A DNA stretch of 64,000 nt, from positions 222,746-286,745 of the forward strand of contig NZ_BMML01000013.1 in assembly GCF_014645815.1 (NCBI RefSeq). Reading direction: 5' to 3'. Below the pieces are notes generated by a model. The model had not been told where the DNA came from. It was given only the letters and a program-made list of their open reading frames with translations, and made no database searches. Of this stretch, positions 18,301-26,075 are shown piece after piece (the first letter of the stretch is position 1; each line of letters starts with the position of its first letter). A program made the position numbers and the translations under genes. The stretch is from Streptomyces fuscichromogenes. GTDB taxonomy: Bacteria; Actinomycetota; Actinomycetes; Streptomycetales; Streptomycetaceae.

Positions 18301-18594
18301 TTCCAGGCCGTGCAGATCCTGCTGGCCGTGCTGGCGGGCAGTCCCAGGGCGGCCGAGGAACTGTTCCGGCGGCTGCTGGCCTGCCAGGACGACGACACCG
18401 CGCTGGCCGACCTGTGCACCAGGAGCGCTGAAGGACCTCAGGGGTTCGACCGGCTGGCGCGGGCGCTGCCCGGCGTGCTGCGGGATCTCTCGGCCGACCA
18501 GGAGATCCCGCTCACGGTCGGCCACTACCGCCGTTGGTGCGCCGACCTGACCCGCTACAGCTTCCACACCCGGGGCCTCGCCGCACACCGGTAG
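15367..18594 (+). CDS. NB-ARC (STAND) NTPase fused to a membrane KAP P-loop NTPase
   Basis: 1,075 residues with two different P-loop modules. After a short N-terminal segment (GDSVTVV, FTGRDQELAEL) comes an NB-ARC unit: Walker A GMAGVGKSA (near 73-81), Walker B LLLILEDATD, sensor RIVITSRKQL, GGLPLALAI and an MHD-like LHSLIRDYA (near 359). A second NTPase of the KAP family follows: Walker A IGNWGAGKSS (about 455-464), FNAWHYSDTNVWTGL, two membrane helices between about residues 600 and 645, Walker B RIVLYIDDLDRCPPDRV (about 750-766) and VVVVAVDARWLIHSL. A Pro/Glu-rich linker (about 860-925) is followed by an alpha-helical C-terminus. GGGGGGAAG precedes the GTG. It probably acts at the membrane as a signalling or defence switch; that role is inferred. 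No partner gene is adjacent. Confidence 0.88.
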   Translation: MATSDSGGIFQRGSVVTGDSVTVVAAQRPHRVPHQLPRPAAAFTGRDQELAELLDLLAPEADARQEPLPVLVTGMAGVGKSALVVQAAHSAVRRGWFPGGTVYLNLGAHHAGNRPVRPADALESALFSLDVDPRHIPVDLDGRAAAYRTALARLPGPLLLILEDATDSQQVAPLLSGDPRHRIVITSRKQLLSLIAHPVTVNPLARADAVRLLDTVLQSVAPGDSRVRADPRAAEAVVASTGGLPLALAIIARRLTVHPSWPLARVAEELTGSGDARERLERLGLENVGVATAIESSYRELSGEDARLLSTLALTVGPRFSTATVAAGLGTGRREAQGLLDRLLEAHLVEETEQDRWQLHSLIRDYATAVADDVIDATELELVRDRILDFTLRHSDPADDGSGLFTTRVGTRPLAGVHGDGPSAEDRLGVVHDVEVLADLIAAAETRPPLSIALIGNWGAGKSSVMLQIERQVRLLARLSRGRPGRSAFVSSVRQVRFNAWHYSDTNVWTGLITHLFTALAGGDEDETTGPAPDPRQARRDRDTLRAALDQRESSERQLADRLAAADLAMPAAGRFAPLGSPMRSYRVLLTAVRQTVRDLRVGLPVLALWLLLAGGATGVWLWRGALGGLVAGVLALAAAAAPARPLLRRLRSAHQDLLGLTERRYGELAAQQRALRAEINGLRERLALVDAAARLGKFLEERADGTAYQPYRGVLGQAHADLLRLGLDLEAARLQWQAGGAVAAPPLERIVLYIDDLDRCPPDRVVEVLQAVHLMLGLDLFVVVVAVDARWLIHSLRHHHNALFQHEDASDATGTAPDIGGLATAVDYLDKIFQIPYALNPPPPQTMARYLRSLLPDPQAEGAERPDPDSLPPTEGYEPDTREGTPPPPGEDALDGTPAAVPGPAPGAVRGPAPEPADLLPPGLRIGTAEITFMTRLGALLPTPRAAKRLVNLYRLVRIGVPATDLPAFASSSGPAPFQAVQILLAVLAGSPRAAEELFRRLLACQDDDTALADLCTRSAEGPQGFDRLARALPGVLRDLSADQEIPLTVGHYRRWCADLTRYSFHTRGLAAHR

Positions 18595-18773
18595 CGGTGC
18601 GGTCGTACTGCCGGTCACCGGGACGGTCCTCTGCGCTGCCGCTGGGCACGGTGCACAGGGCCGGTTCCGGCCGGCGGATCCCGGGGGCAGCGGACGGCAC
18701 CGCCCTGGCCCGCTCGGCTCCCTGGCCCGCCCAGCGCCCTCGCCCGCTCAGCGCCCTCGGCGGCGGACCAGGG

Positions 18774-20951
18774 TCAGCGCCCGTCCGTGAAGGTCTCTCC
18801 CCGCTCCGCCTTCGCCACCAGCAGCGCGGGCGGGGTGAACCGCTCGCCGTAGGTCTCCGCGAGTTCACGCGCGCGTGCCACGAAGCCGGGCAGGCCGCCC
18901 TCGTAGCCGTTGACGTACTGGAGGACGCCGCCGGTCCAGCCCGGGAAGCCGATGCCGAAGAGCGAGCCGATGTTGGCGTCGGCGACCGAGGTGAGCACGC
19001 CCTCCTCCACGAGGCGGACGGTGTCCAGGGCCTCGGAGAAGAGCATCCGCTCCTGCATGTCCCGGAACGGGATCTCGTGGCCCGGCTTCGTGAAGTGCTC
19101 GCGCAGACCGGGCCAGAGCGCGGCACGCTTGCCGTCCTCGGCGTAGTCGTAGAAGCCCGCTCCGCCGCTGCGGCCGGGGCGGCCGAACTCGTCGACCATG
19201 CGGTCGATGACCGCCTCGGCGGGGTGCGCGGTCCAGGTGCCGCCGGCCTCCTCGACGGCCAGCCGGGACTCGCGGCGGATCTTCTGCGGCAGGGTGAGGG
19301 TCAGCTCGTCCATCAGGGAGAGCACCTTGGCCGGGTAGCCGGCCTGGGCCGCCGCCTGCTCGACCGAGGCGGGCTCGATGCCCTCGCCGACCATGGCGAC
19401 GCCCTCGTTGATGAAGTGGCCGATCACCCGGGAGGTGAAGAAGCCGCGCGAGTCGTTGACGACGATCGGCGTCTTGTTGATCTGCCGGACCAGGTCGAAG
19501 GCGCGGGCCAGGGCCTCGTCGCCGGTGCGCCCGCCCTTGATGATCTCCACGAGCGGCATCTTGTCGACGGGCGAGAAGAAGTGCAGGCCGATGAAGTCGC
19601 TCTGCCGCTCGACGCCCTCGGCGAGGGCGGTGATGGGCAGCGTGGAGGTGTTGGAGCAGAGCAGCGCGTCGGGGGCGACGACGGACTCGATCTCCTGGAA
19701 GACCTTGTGCTTGAGGGCGGTGTCCTCGAAGACGGCCTCGATGACGGCGTCGCAGCCGGCCAGGTCCTGCGGGTCCCCGGTGGGCGTGATGCGGGCGAGC
19801 AGCGCGTCGGCCTTCTCCTGGCTGGTACGGCCCTTGGCGACGGCCTTGGCGCACAGCTTCTCGGAGTAGGACTTGCCCTTCTGCGCGGCCTCGGTCGAGA
19901 CGTCCTTGAGGACGACGTCGATGCCCGCGCGGGCGCACGAGTAGGCGATGCCGGCGCCCATCATGCCCGCGCCCAGGACGGCGACCCTGGTGACCTTGCG
20001 GGGCTCGACGCCCTTGGGGCGGTTGGCGCCGGAGTTGACGGCCTGGAGGTCGAAGAAGAACGCCTGGATCATGTTCTTCGAGGTCTGCCCGGCGGCCAGT
20101 TCCACGAAGTAGCGGGCCTCGATGACCTGGGCGGTCTCGAAGTCGACCTGGCTGCCCTCGACGGCGGCGGCGAGGATGCGGCGCGGCGCCGGGTAGGGGG
20201 CGTTGTTGGTCTGCTTGCGCAGGGACGCCGGGAACGCGGGCAGGTTGGCGGCGAACTTGGGGTTGGCGGGCGTGCCGCCGGGGATCCGGTAGCCGGGCTT
20301 GTCCCAGGGCTGCTGGGACTCGGGGTTGGCGTCGATGAACGCGCGGGCCTTGGCCAGCAGTTCGTCCGGGGTCGCGGCCACCTCGTGGATCAGGCCGTTC
20401 TGCAACGCGCGCGTGGCGTTGTACTGGGTGCCCTGGAGAAGGACCTTCAGCAGGGCGTCGGCGATGCCGAGGAGGCGTACCGTGCGGACCACTCCGCCGC
20501 CGCCCGGGAGGAGGCCGAGGGTGACCTCGGGGCAGCCGATCTTGGTGCCGGGGGTGTCGAGGGCGACGCGGTGGTGGCAGGCGAGGGCGAGTTCGAAGCC
20601 GCCGCCGAGGGCCGCGCCGTTGATGGCGGCGACGACCGGCTTGCCGAGGGTCTCGATGCGGCGCAGGTTGCGCTTGATCGCGAGGCCGCCGTCGAAGAGG
20701 TCCTGGGCGGTCTCGGGGGTGACCCGGATGAGGTCGCGCAGGTCGCCGCCGGCGAAGAAGGTCTTCTTCGCGGAGGTGAAGACGACGCCCCGGATCGAGT
20801 CCTGCTCGGCCTCCAGGCGGTCGGCGACGGCGGCGATGGACTCGACGAAGGCCGCGTTCATGGTGTTGGCGGACTGGTTGGGGTCGTCGAGGACGAGGGT
20901 GACGACACCGGTGTCGTCCTGTTCCCAGCGGATGGTGGTGCTCTCGGTCAT
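18774..20951 (-). CDS. fadB: Fatty-acid oxidation multifunctional protein (enoyl-CoA hydratase / 3-hydroxyacyl-CoA dehydrogenase)
   Basis: 725 residues. The N-terminal crotonase domain has both hydratase glutamates: GGGFELALA and GCPEVTLGLLPG (near residues 110-145). The dehydrogenase part starts at about residue 325 with the NAD-binding VAVLGAGMMGAGIAYSCARAGIDV, then LCSNTSTLPITALA, IGLHFFSPVDKMPLVEII (with the catalytic His) and NDSRGFFTSRVIG. Two C-terminal 3-hydroxyacyl-CoA dehydrogenase helical domains complete it. The enzyme carries out the hydration and NAD-linked oxidation steps of beta-oxidation. It is the last gene after the thiolase gene (40-bp gap), and the two probably form the trifunctional complex. 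Confidence 0.93.
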   Translation of the reverse strand: MTESTTIRWEQDDTGVVTLVLDDPNQSANTMNAAFVESIAAVADRLEAEQDSIRGVVFTSAKKTFFAGGDLRDLIRVTPETAQDLFDGGLAIKRNLRRIETLGKPVVAAINGAALGGGFELALACHHRVALDTPGTKIGCPEVTLGLLPGGGGVVRTVRLLGIADALLKVLLQGTQYNATRALQNGLIHEVAATPDELLAKARAFIDANPESQQPWDKPGYRIPGGTPANPKFAANLPAFPASLRKQTNNAPYPAPRRILAAAVEGSQVDFETAQVIEARYFVELAAGQTSKNMIQAFFFDLQAVNSGANRPKGVEPRKVTRVAVLGAGMMGAGIAYSCARAGIDVVLKDVSTEAAQKGKSYSEKLCAKAVAKGRTSQEKADALLARITPTGDPQDLAGCDAVIEAVFEDTALKHKVFQEIESVVAPDALLCSNTSTLPITALAEGVERQSDFIGLHFFSPVDKMPLVEIIKGGRTGDEALARAFDLVRQINKTPIVVNDSRGFFTSRVIGHFINEGVAMVGEGIEPASVEQAAAQAGYPAKVLSLMDELTLTLPQKIRRESRLAVEEAGGTWTAHPAEAVIDRMVDEFGRPGRSGGAGFYDYAEDGKRAALWPGLREHFTKPGHEIPFRDMQERMLFSEALDTVRLVEEGVLTSVADANIGSLFGIGFPGWTGGVLQYVNGYEGGLPGFVARARELAETYGERFTPPALLVAKAERGETFTDGR

Positions 20952-20991
20952 GGCTCGTGTCTCCGTGAAGTCTCTTGGTTCCGCGGGGATT

Positions 20992-22206
20992 TCAGACGCG
21001 CTCGACGATGGTGGCGATGCCCATGCCGCCGCCCACGCAGAGGGTGGCGAGGCCGTAGCGCTTGTCCTGGCGCTCCAGTTCGTCGACGAGCGAGCCGAGG
21101 ATCATCGCGCCGGTGGCGCCGAGCGGGTGGCCGAGTGCGATGGCGCCGCCGTTGACGTTGACCTTGTCCAGGGACAGGCCCATGTCCTTCACGAAGCGCA
21201 GCACGACCGCCGCGAACGCCTCGTTGATCTCGACCAGGTCGATGTCGTCGATGGTGAGACCGGCCTTGGCGAGCGCCTTGCGGGTGGCGGGGGCCGGACC
21301 GGTGAGCATGATGGTCGGCTCGGAGCCGGAGACGGCGGCCGAGATGATCCGGGCGCGCGGGGTGAGGCCGTAGCGCTCGCCGATCTCCTTCGAGCCGATG
21401 GCGACCAGGGAGGCGCCGTCGACGATGCCGGAGGAGTTGCCCGCATGGTGGACGTGGTCGATCTTCTCGACCCAGTGGTACTTCTGCAGGGCGACCGCGT
21501 CGAAGCCGCCCAGTTCGCCGATGTCGGCGAAGGAGGGCTTGAGCTTGGCGAGGGAGTCGGCGGTGGTGCCGGGGCGCAGGTGCTCGTCGTGGTCGAGGAC
21601 GACGAGGCCCGCGCGGTCCTTCACGGGGACCACGGAACGCTCGAAGCGGCCCTCCTTCACGGCCGTCGCCGCACGCTCCTGGGAGAGCGCCGCGTACTCG
21701 TCGACGTCCCGCCGGGAGAAGCCCTCGATGGTGGCGATCAGGTCGGCGCCGATGCCCTGCGGCACGAAGTTGACGGCCAGGTTGGTCATCGGGTCGTTGA
21801 ACCAGGCGCCGCCGTCGGAGGCCATCGGCACCCGGGACATCGACTCGACGCCACCGGCGAGGACCAGGTCCTCGAAGCCCGAACGGACCTTGGCGGCCGC
21901 CATGTTGACGGCCTCCAGACCGGACGCGCAGAAGCGGTTCTCCTGTACGCCGGCGACCGTGTCCGGAAGTCCGGCGGCGATCGCGGCGATCCTGGCGATG
22001 TCGGAGCCCTGGTCGCCGACCGGGCCGACGACGCCGAGCACGATGTCGTCGATGGCGGCCGGGTCGAGGTCCGGGAAGCGGTCACGGATCTCGTGGATGA
22101 GGCCGACGACCAGGTCGATCGGCTTCGTGCCGTGCAGGGCGCCGTTCGCCTTGCCGCGGCCGCGCGGGGTGCGGATCGCGTCGTACACGTACGCTTCGGT
22201 GCTCAC
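20992..22206 (-). CDS. fadA: Acetyl-CoA C-acyltransferase (thiolase, FadA type)
   Basis: 404 residues, standard thiolase length. The acylated cysteine lies in ENRFCASGLEAV (near residue 90). The C-terminal catalytic motifs are NGGAIALGHPLGATGAM (His) and TLCVGGGMG (Cys). The N-terminus YVYDAIRTPRGRGK is typical of the degradative branch. It is followed 40 bp on by the FadB-like gene and preceded by the F420 oxidoreductase gene across 58 bp, all on the same strand, so one beta-oxidation operon is likely. Confidence 0.92.
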   Translation of the reverse strand: MSTEAYVYDAIRTPRGRGKANGALHGTKPIDLVVGLIHEIRDRFPDLDPAAIDDIVLGVVGPVGDQGSDIARIAAIAAGLPDTVAGVQENRFCASGLEAVNMAAAKVRSGFEDLVLAGGVESMSRVPMASDGGAWFNDPMTNLAVNFVPQGIGADLIATIEGFSRRDVDEYAALSQERAATAVKEGRFERSVVPVKDRAGLVVLDHDEHLRPGTTADSLAKLKPSFADIGELGGFDAVALQKYHWVEKIDHVHHAGNSSGIVDGASLVAIGSKEIGERYGLTPRARIISAAVSGSEPTIMLTGPAPATRKALAKAGLTIDDIDLVEINEAFAAVVLRFVKDMGLSLDKVNVNGGAIALGHPLGATGAMILGSLVDELERQDKRYGLATLCVGGGMGIATIVERV

Positions 22207-22264
22207 TGGACAAGCCTTTCAACGAGGGTTTTTCAAGAGACGAGGGCTTTCAGGAGTAGGCGGG

Positions 22265-23278
22265 TCAGAGCCAGTTCCTGACGGTCTCGACCAGGCGGGC
22301 CGGGTCGGGGCCGACGGGGGCGATGTCCAGCATGGTCACGCCCGCCTCGCGGAAGGCGGCGATGCGGTCCCGGACATAGCCCTCGGGGCCGCACAGGGAT
22401 ATGAGCTCGCAGAACTCGTCCGGTACGGCCGCCTCGGCCTCCTTCTTGCGTCCGGCGAGGTACAGCTCCTGGATGAGCCGGGCCTCCTTCTCGTAGCCGT
22501 AGGCGACGGCGAGGTCGTTGTAGAAGTTCTTGCCGGGCGCTCCCATGCCGCCGACGTACAGGGCGATCCGCGGGCGGACCAGGTCCCGGGCGGCGGCCGC
22601 GTCCTCGCCGATCGCGAGCAGGCCGCCGGCGACGATCTTCAGCTCACCGAGGGCCGGGTCACGACGGGCGGCGCCCTCCGCCAGCGGAGTCCCCCAGACC
22701 TGGTGCGCCTTCTCGGGGATGAACAGGGTCGGCAGCCAGCCGTCGGCGATCTCGGCGGTCATCCGGACGTTGGCGGGGCCCAGGGCGGCCACGTAGAGCG
22801 GGACGGCGGCGCGGACCGGCCTGGTGAGGATCTTGAGGGGTTTGCCGAGGCCGCCGGGGCGGGGCATGTCGGTGATGCCGTGGTGGTCGATGACCTCGCG
22901 GCGCAGGATCCGCCGGGTCAGCTCGATCGTCTCCCGGGTACGGCCGAGCGGCTTGTCGTACGCCTTGCCGTGCCAGCCCTCGATCACCTGCGGGCCGGAG
23001 GCGCCGAGTCCGATGATCGCGCGCCCGCCGGAGACCGCGTCGAGGCCGGCGGCCGTCTGGGCGATGAGGGCGGGGGTACGGGAGTAGACGTTGAGGATCG
23101 CGGAGCCGATCTTCATGCGCTCGGTGCGGGCGGCCAGATAGCCCATGAGCGTGGGTGCGTCGAAGCCGTAGGCCTCCGCGACCCAGACCGCGTCGAGGCC
23201 CGCCGACTCCAGTGCGGCGGCCTGGTCCGCGGCGGTACGCGGGTCGCCCGCGTAGTCGAGGAAGGTCGAGAGCTCCAT
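22265..23278 (-). CDS. LLM-class F420-dependent oxidoreductase
   Basis: 337 residues, a luciferase-like TIM barrel of the F420-dependent branch. Characteristic segments are AAALESAGLDAVWVAEAYGFDAPTLMGYLAART, IGSAILNVYSRTPALIAQTAAGLDAVSGGRAIIGLGASGPQVIEGWHG and PVYVAALGP-type sequence near the middle (PLYVAALGPANVRMTAEIADGWLPTLF). Its start codon overlaps the stop of the CaiB gene by one base (TGATG), so it is translationally coupled to it. In actinobacteria such enzymes often accompany acyl-CoA or sterol degradation genes; the substrate is unknown. Confidence 0.9.
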   Translation of the reverse strand: MELSTFLDYAGDPRTAADQAAALESAGLDAVWVAEAYGFDAPTLMGYLAARTERMKIGSAILNVYSRTPALIAQTAAGLDAVSGGRAIIGLGASGPQVIEGWHGKAYDKPLGRTRETIELTRRILRREVIDHHGITDMPRPGGLGKPLKILTRPVRAAVPLYVAALGPANVRMTAEIADGWLPTLFIPEKAHQVWGTPLAEGAARRDPALGELKIVAGGLLAIGEDAAAARDLVRPRIALYVGGMGAPGKNFYNDLAVAYGYEKEARLIQELYLAGRKKEAEAAVPDEFCELISLCGPEGYVRDRIAAFREAGVTMLDIAPVGPDPARLVETVRNWL

Positions 23279-24441
23279 CAGGTGGCGTCCTTGTCGTGGT
23301 CGGCGTCAGGGTCGTCGAGGAGTGCCGGCACGTCCCAGTCGCGGGCCACTTCGGCGGTGTCCGCGCCCGGCCGGGCGGGGGCGGTGCGCACGGTCGTGGG
23401 GGTGGCGGAGAAGCGCGGGGCGGGGGCGGGCTGGGTGATGCCGCCGTGGTCGGTGAAGGTGCCGCGGGCGGCCAGATGGGGGTGGTGCGGGGCCTCGCGC
23501 AGCGAGAGGACGGGGGCCACGCAGGCGTCGGAGCCCTCGAAGACCGCCGTCCACTCGTCCCGGGTACGGGCCTTGAAGCGGACGGCGACGCGCTCACGCA
23601 GCTCGCCCCAGCGGGTCCAGTCCTTGCGGGCGTCCGCCAGGTCGTCCAGGCCGCCGAGCAGCCGGAGGAACTCGGCGTAGAACTGGGGCTCCAGGGCGCC
23701 GACCGCCATGTGGCCGCCGTCGGCGGTCTCGTAGGTGCCGTAGTACGGGCAGCCGCCGTCCAGCAGGTTGGCCGCGCGCCGGTCCTGCCAGCGGCCCGCG
23801 GCCACCATGCCGTGGATCATCGAGGTGAGGTGCGCGGTGCCGTCCACGATGGCGGCGTCCACGACCTGGCCGGTGCCGGTCGCGCGCGCGTGGTGCAGGG
23901 CGGCCAGGACGCCGACGACGAGGTAGAGGGAGCCGCCCGCGTAGTCGCCGAGCAGGTTGGCGGGGACGGCCGGCGGTTCGTCGGGGCGGCCGATCATGCC
24001 GAGGGTGCCGGTGAGGGCGATGTAGGCGACGTCGTGGCCGGCGCGGTGGGCGAGCGGTCCCTCCTGGCCCCAGCCGGTCATCCGGCCGTAGACCAGGCGG
24101 GGGTTGCGGGCACGGCAGTCCTCGGGGCCGACGCCGAGCCGCTCGGCGACGCCGGGGCGGTAGCCCTCGATCAGGATGTCGGCGCGCTCGGCGAGGTCGA
24201 GGACGCGGGCGGGGCCGTCCGGGGACTTGAGGTCGACGAGCACCGAGCGCTTGTTGCGGTTGGTGACGTCGTACGCCGGGTCGACGGCGAGCCCCGGGCC
24301 GCCCGGCCGGTCTACGCGGACCACCTCGGCGCCCAGGTCGGCGAGGAGCATGGCGGCGAACGGGCCCGGGCCGATGCCGGCCAGCTCGACCACACGCACG
24401 CCGGAGAGCGGGCCGTGTCCTGGCGTCCCTGCCGTGGTCAT
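23278..24441 (-). CDS. CaiB/BaiF-family CoA transferase (alpha-methylacyl-CoA racemase-like)
   Basis: 387 residues. PLSGVRVVELAGIGPGPFAAMLLADLGAEVVRVDRPGG at the N-terminus is the class III CoA-transferase/racemase signature. Also visible are YDVTNRNKRSVLVDLKSPDG, YRPGVAERLGVGPEDC, NPRLVYGRMTGWGQEGPLAHRAGHDVAYIALTG and a C-terminal DEWTAVFEGSDACVAPVLSL. The match to alpha-methylacyl-CoA racemases (GWGQEGP, YRPG) is good, so epimerisation of 2-methyl-branched acyl-CoA before beta-oxidation is plausible. I chose the ATG at 24441 (MTTAGTPGHG), which has GGGGG upstream; an ATG at 24456 is also possible. It is the first gene of the minus-strand operon. Confidence 0.88.
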   Translation of the reverse strand: MTTAGTPGHGPLSGVRVVELAGIGPGPFAAMLLADLGAEVVRVDRPGGPGLAVDPAYDVTNRNKRSVLVDLKSPDGPARVLDLAERADILIEGYRPGVAERLGVGPEDCRARNPRLVYGRMTGWGQEGPLAHRAGHDVAYIALTGTLGMIGRPDEPPAVPANLLGDYAGGSLYLVVGVLAALHHARATGTGQVVDAAIVDGTAHLTSMIHGMVAAGRWQDRRAANLLDGGCPYYGTYETADGGHMAVGALEPQFYAEFLRLLGGLDDLADARKDWTRWGELRERVAVRFKARTRDEWTAVFEGSDACVAPVLSLREAPHHPHLAARGTFTDHGGITQPAPAPRFSATPTTVRTAPARPGADTAEVARDWDVPALLDDPDADHDKDAT

Positions 24442-24487
24442 GCCGCCCCCAGTCATGTGACACAACTGATGTAACACCGACGATGTT

Positions 24488-24501
24488 AAGAACACGTTCC
24501 A
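24488..24501. promoter_or_regulatory. KstR-like operator candidate
   Basis: AAGAACACGTTCCA matches the sterol-repressor KstR consensus TnnAACnnGTTnnA except at the first base. It lies in the 179-bp divergent region between the CaiB-type gene and the saccharopine-dehydrogenase-like gene. A TAACA-N7-TGTTA dyad (about 24471-24487) and an AAGCGCTT palindrome (24524-24531) lie close by. The consensus is recalled from mycobacterial work. Confidence 0.4.
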
Positions 24502-24620
24502 CTGGGCACAAGGGTGGACGAGCAAGCGCTTAGTCAAGATACCCCGTGGGGGTGCGCCCGCACTCCTCACGCTAGCCTCAGCCACCGACAACGGCGCGGG
24601 TTGCAGGACCGAGAGGTGTC

Positions 24621-25799
24621 ATGAGCAGGCTGAAGACGACGGACCGTCCCTATGACCTCGTGCTTTTCGGAGCCACCGGCTTCGTCGGCGAGCTCACCGC
24701 CGAGTACCTCGCCGCACACGCGCCTCAGGGCCTGCGCTGGGCCGTGGCGGCCCGGGACGAGCACCGGCTGGAGGCGCTGCGCGCGCGGCTGCCGGGCGGC
24801 GCCGAGGTCGGGGTGCTGCACGCCGACGCGGCGGAGCCCGCCACCGTCCGCGCCCTCGCCGAGCACGCGCGCGTGGTGGCCACGACGGTCGGTCCCTACG
24901 GCCGGTACGGCGAGGATCTGGTCGAGGCCTGCGCGGACACCGGCGCCGACTATCTGGACCTGTGCGGCGAGCCGGAGTTCGTGGACCTGATGTACGTCCG
25001 GCACGACGCACGCGCGCGTGAGACGGGCGCCCGCCTGGTGCACGCGTGCGGTTTCGACTCGGTCCCGCACGACCTGGGCGCGTACTTCACGGTCCGGCAG
25101 CTGCCGGAGGGCGTGCCGCTGACCGTGGACGGGTTCGTCACCGCCGACGCCACCTTCTCCGGCGGCACCTTCGCCTCCGCGCTGGACCAGTTCGCGCGCC
25201 CCCGGCAGCTGATCGCCGCCGCGCGGGACCGTGCCCGGCACGAGCCCCGGCTGCTCGGCCGGCGGGCGAGCGCGCCGACGGGCGTCCCGCGCTTCGCACC
25301 CGAGGTCGGCGCCTGGGCGCTGCCGCTGCCCACCATCGACGCCCAGATCGTGCGCCGTTCGGCGACGGCCCTGGACCGCTACGGCCCCGACTTCCGCTAC
25401 CGGCACTACGCGGCCGTCAGGCATCTGCCGATGGCGCTCGGAGGGGTCGCGGCGGTCGGCGCGGTCGCGGCGGCCGCCCAGCTGCCGCCCGCCCGGCGCT
25501 GGCTGTCGGACCGGCTCAGGCCCGGGGACGGCCCGGACGCGGAGAAGCGGGCCCGCAGCTGGTTCACGGTCCGGTTCGTCGGCGAGGGCGGCGGACGGCG
25601 GGTGTTCACCGAGGTCTCGGGCGGGGACCCCGGCTACGGCGAGACGGCGAAGATGTTCGCCGAGGCCGCCCTGTCGCTCGCCTTCGACGACCTGCCGCCG
25701 ACGGCGGGCCAGGTCACCACCGCGCAGGCGATGGGCGACGCGCTCACCGAGCGGCTGCGGACGGCGGGCATCGGGTTCCGGGTGGCCGCGACGTCTTGA
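24621..25799 (+). CDS. Saccharopine dehydrogenase-like / trans-acting enoyl reductase family protein
   Basis: 392 residues. The Rossmann motif is YDLVLFGATGFVGELTAEYLA at the N-terminus, followed by VVATTVGPYGRYGEDLVEACADTGADYLDLCGE and ARLVHACGFDSVPHDLGAYF, which match the actinobacterial family including mycobacterial trans-acting enoyl reductases. A hydrophobic stretch near residues 270-295 (PMALGGVAAVGAVAAAAQLPPARRWL) is also typical. In mycobacteria the relatives act on lipid intermediates; here no polyketide synthase is adjacent, so a lipid substrate is only inferred. It is divergent from the beta-oxidation operon. Confidence 0.85.
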   Translation: MSRLKTTDRPYDLVLFGATGFVGELTAEYLAAHAPQGLRWAVAARDEHRLEALRARLPGGAEVGVLHADAAEPATVRALAEHARVVATTVGPYGRYGEDLVEACADTGADYLDLCGEPEFVDLMYVRHDARARETGARLVHACGFDSVPHDLGAYFTVRQLPEGVPLTVDGFVTADATFSGGTFASALDQFARPRQLIAAARDRARHEPRLLGRRASAPTGVPRFAPEVGAWALPLPTIDAQIVRRSATALDRYGPDFRYRHYAAVRHLPMALGGVAAVGAVAAAAQLPPARRWLSDRLRPGDGPDAEKRARSWFTVRFVGEGGGRRVFTEVSGGDPGYGETAKMFAEAALSLAFDDLPPTAGQVTTAQAMGDALTERLRTAGIGFRVAATS

Positions 25800-25867
25800 G
25801 GGCCTGTCTGACAGTTCCCGCCTGCCGCGCAGGCCCTGGCGGACGTTTCCGGCAGACCCGGCCGCCG

Positions 25868-26014
25868 TCAGGCCTGCCACGCCAGCACGGTGTACAGCAT
25901 CCCGACGATCCAGGCGAACCCCGCCACCACGGAAAGGACCAGCGCCGCGTTCACGGCGCGCCCGGCGGACGGGGCGGGGGCGGCCACGGGCTTGGGTGCA
26001 CGGTGTGTCGTCAT
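25868..26014 (-). CDS. Small single-pass membrane protein
   Basis: 48 residues starting MTTHRAPKPVAAPAPSAG, followed by one hydrophobic helix (NAALVLSVVAGFAWIVGMLYTVL). I use the ATG at 26014; a longer frame to 26050 adds 12 residues. It is not recognised beyond a small membrane protein common in Streptomyces annotations. It stands alone, convergent with the saccharopine-dehydrogenase-like gene. Coding potential is supported by composition and the membrane helix only. Confidence 0.55.
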   Translation of the reverse strand: MTTHRAPKPVAAPAPSAGRAVNAALVLSVVAGFAWIVGMLYTVLAWQA

Positions 26015-26075
26015 GCGGGCAAGCCTGCCGTCGCTCGGTAACAGCGGCATCCGTACTCGTACTCAGAATCGCTAC

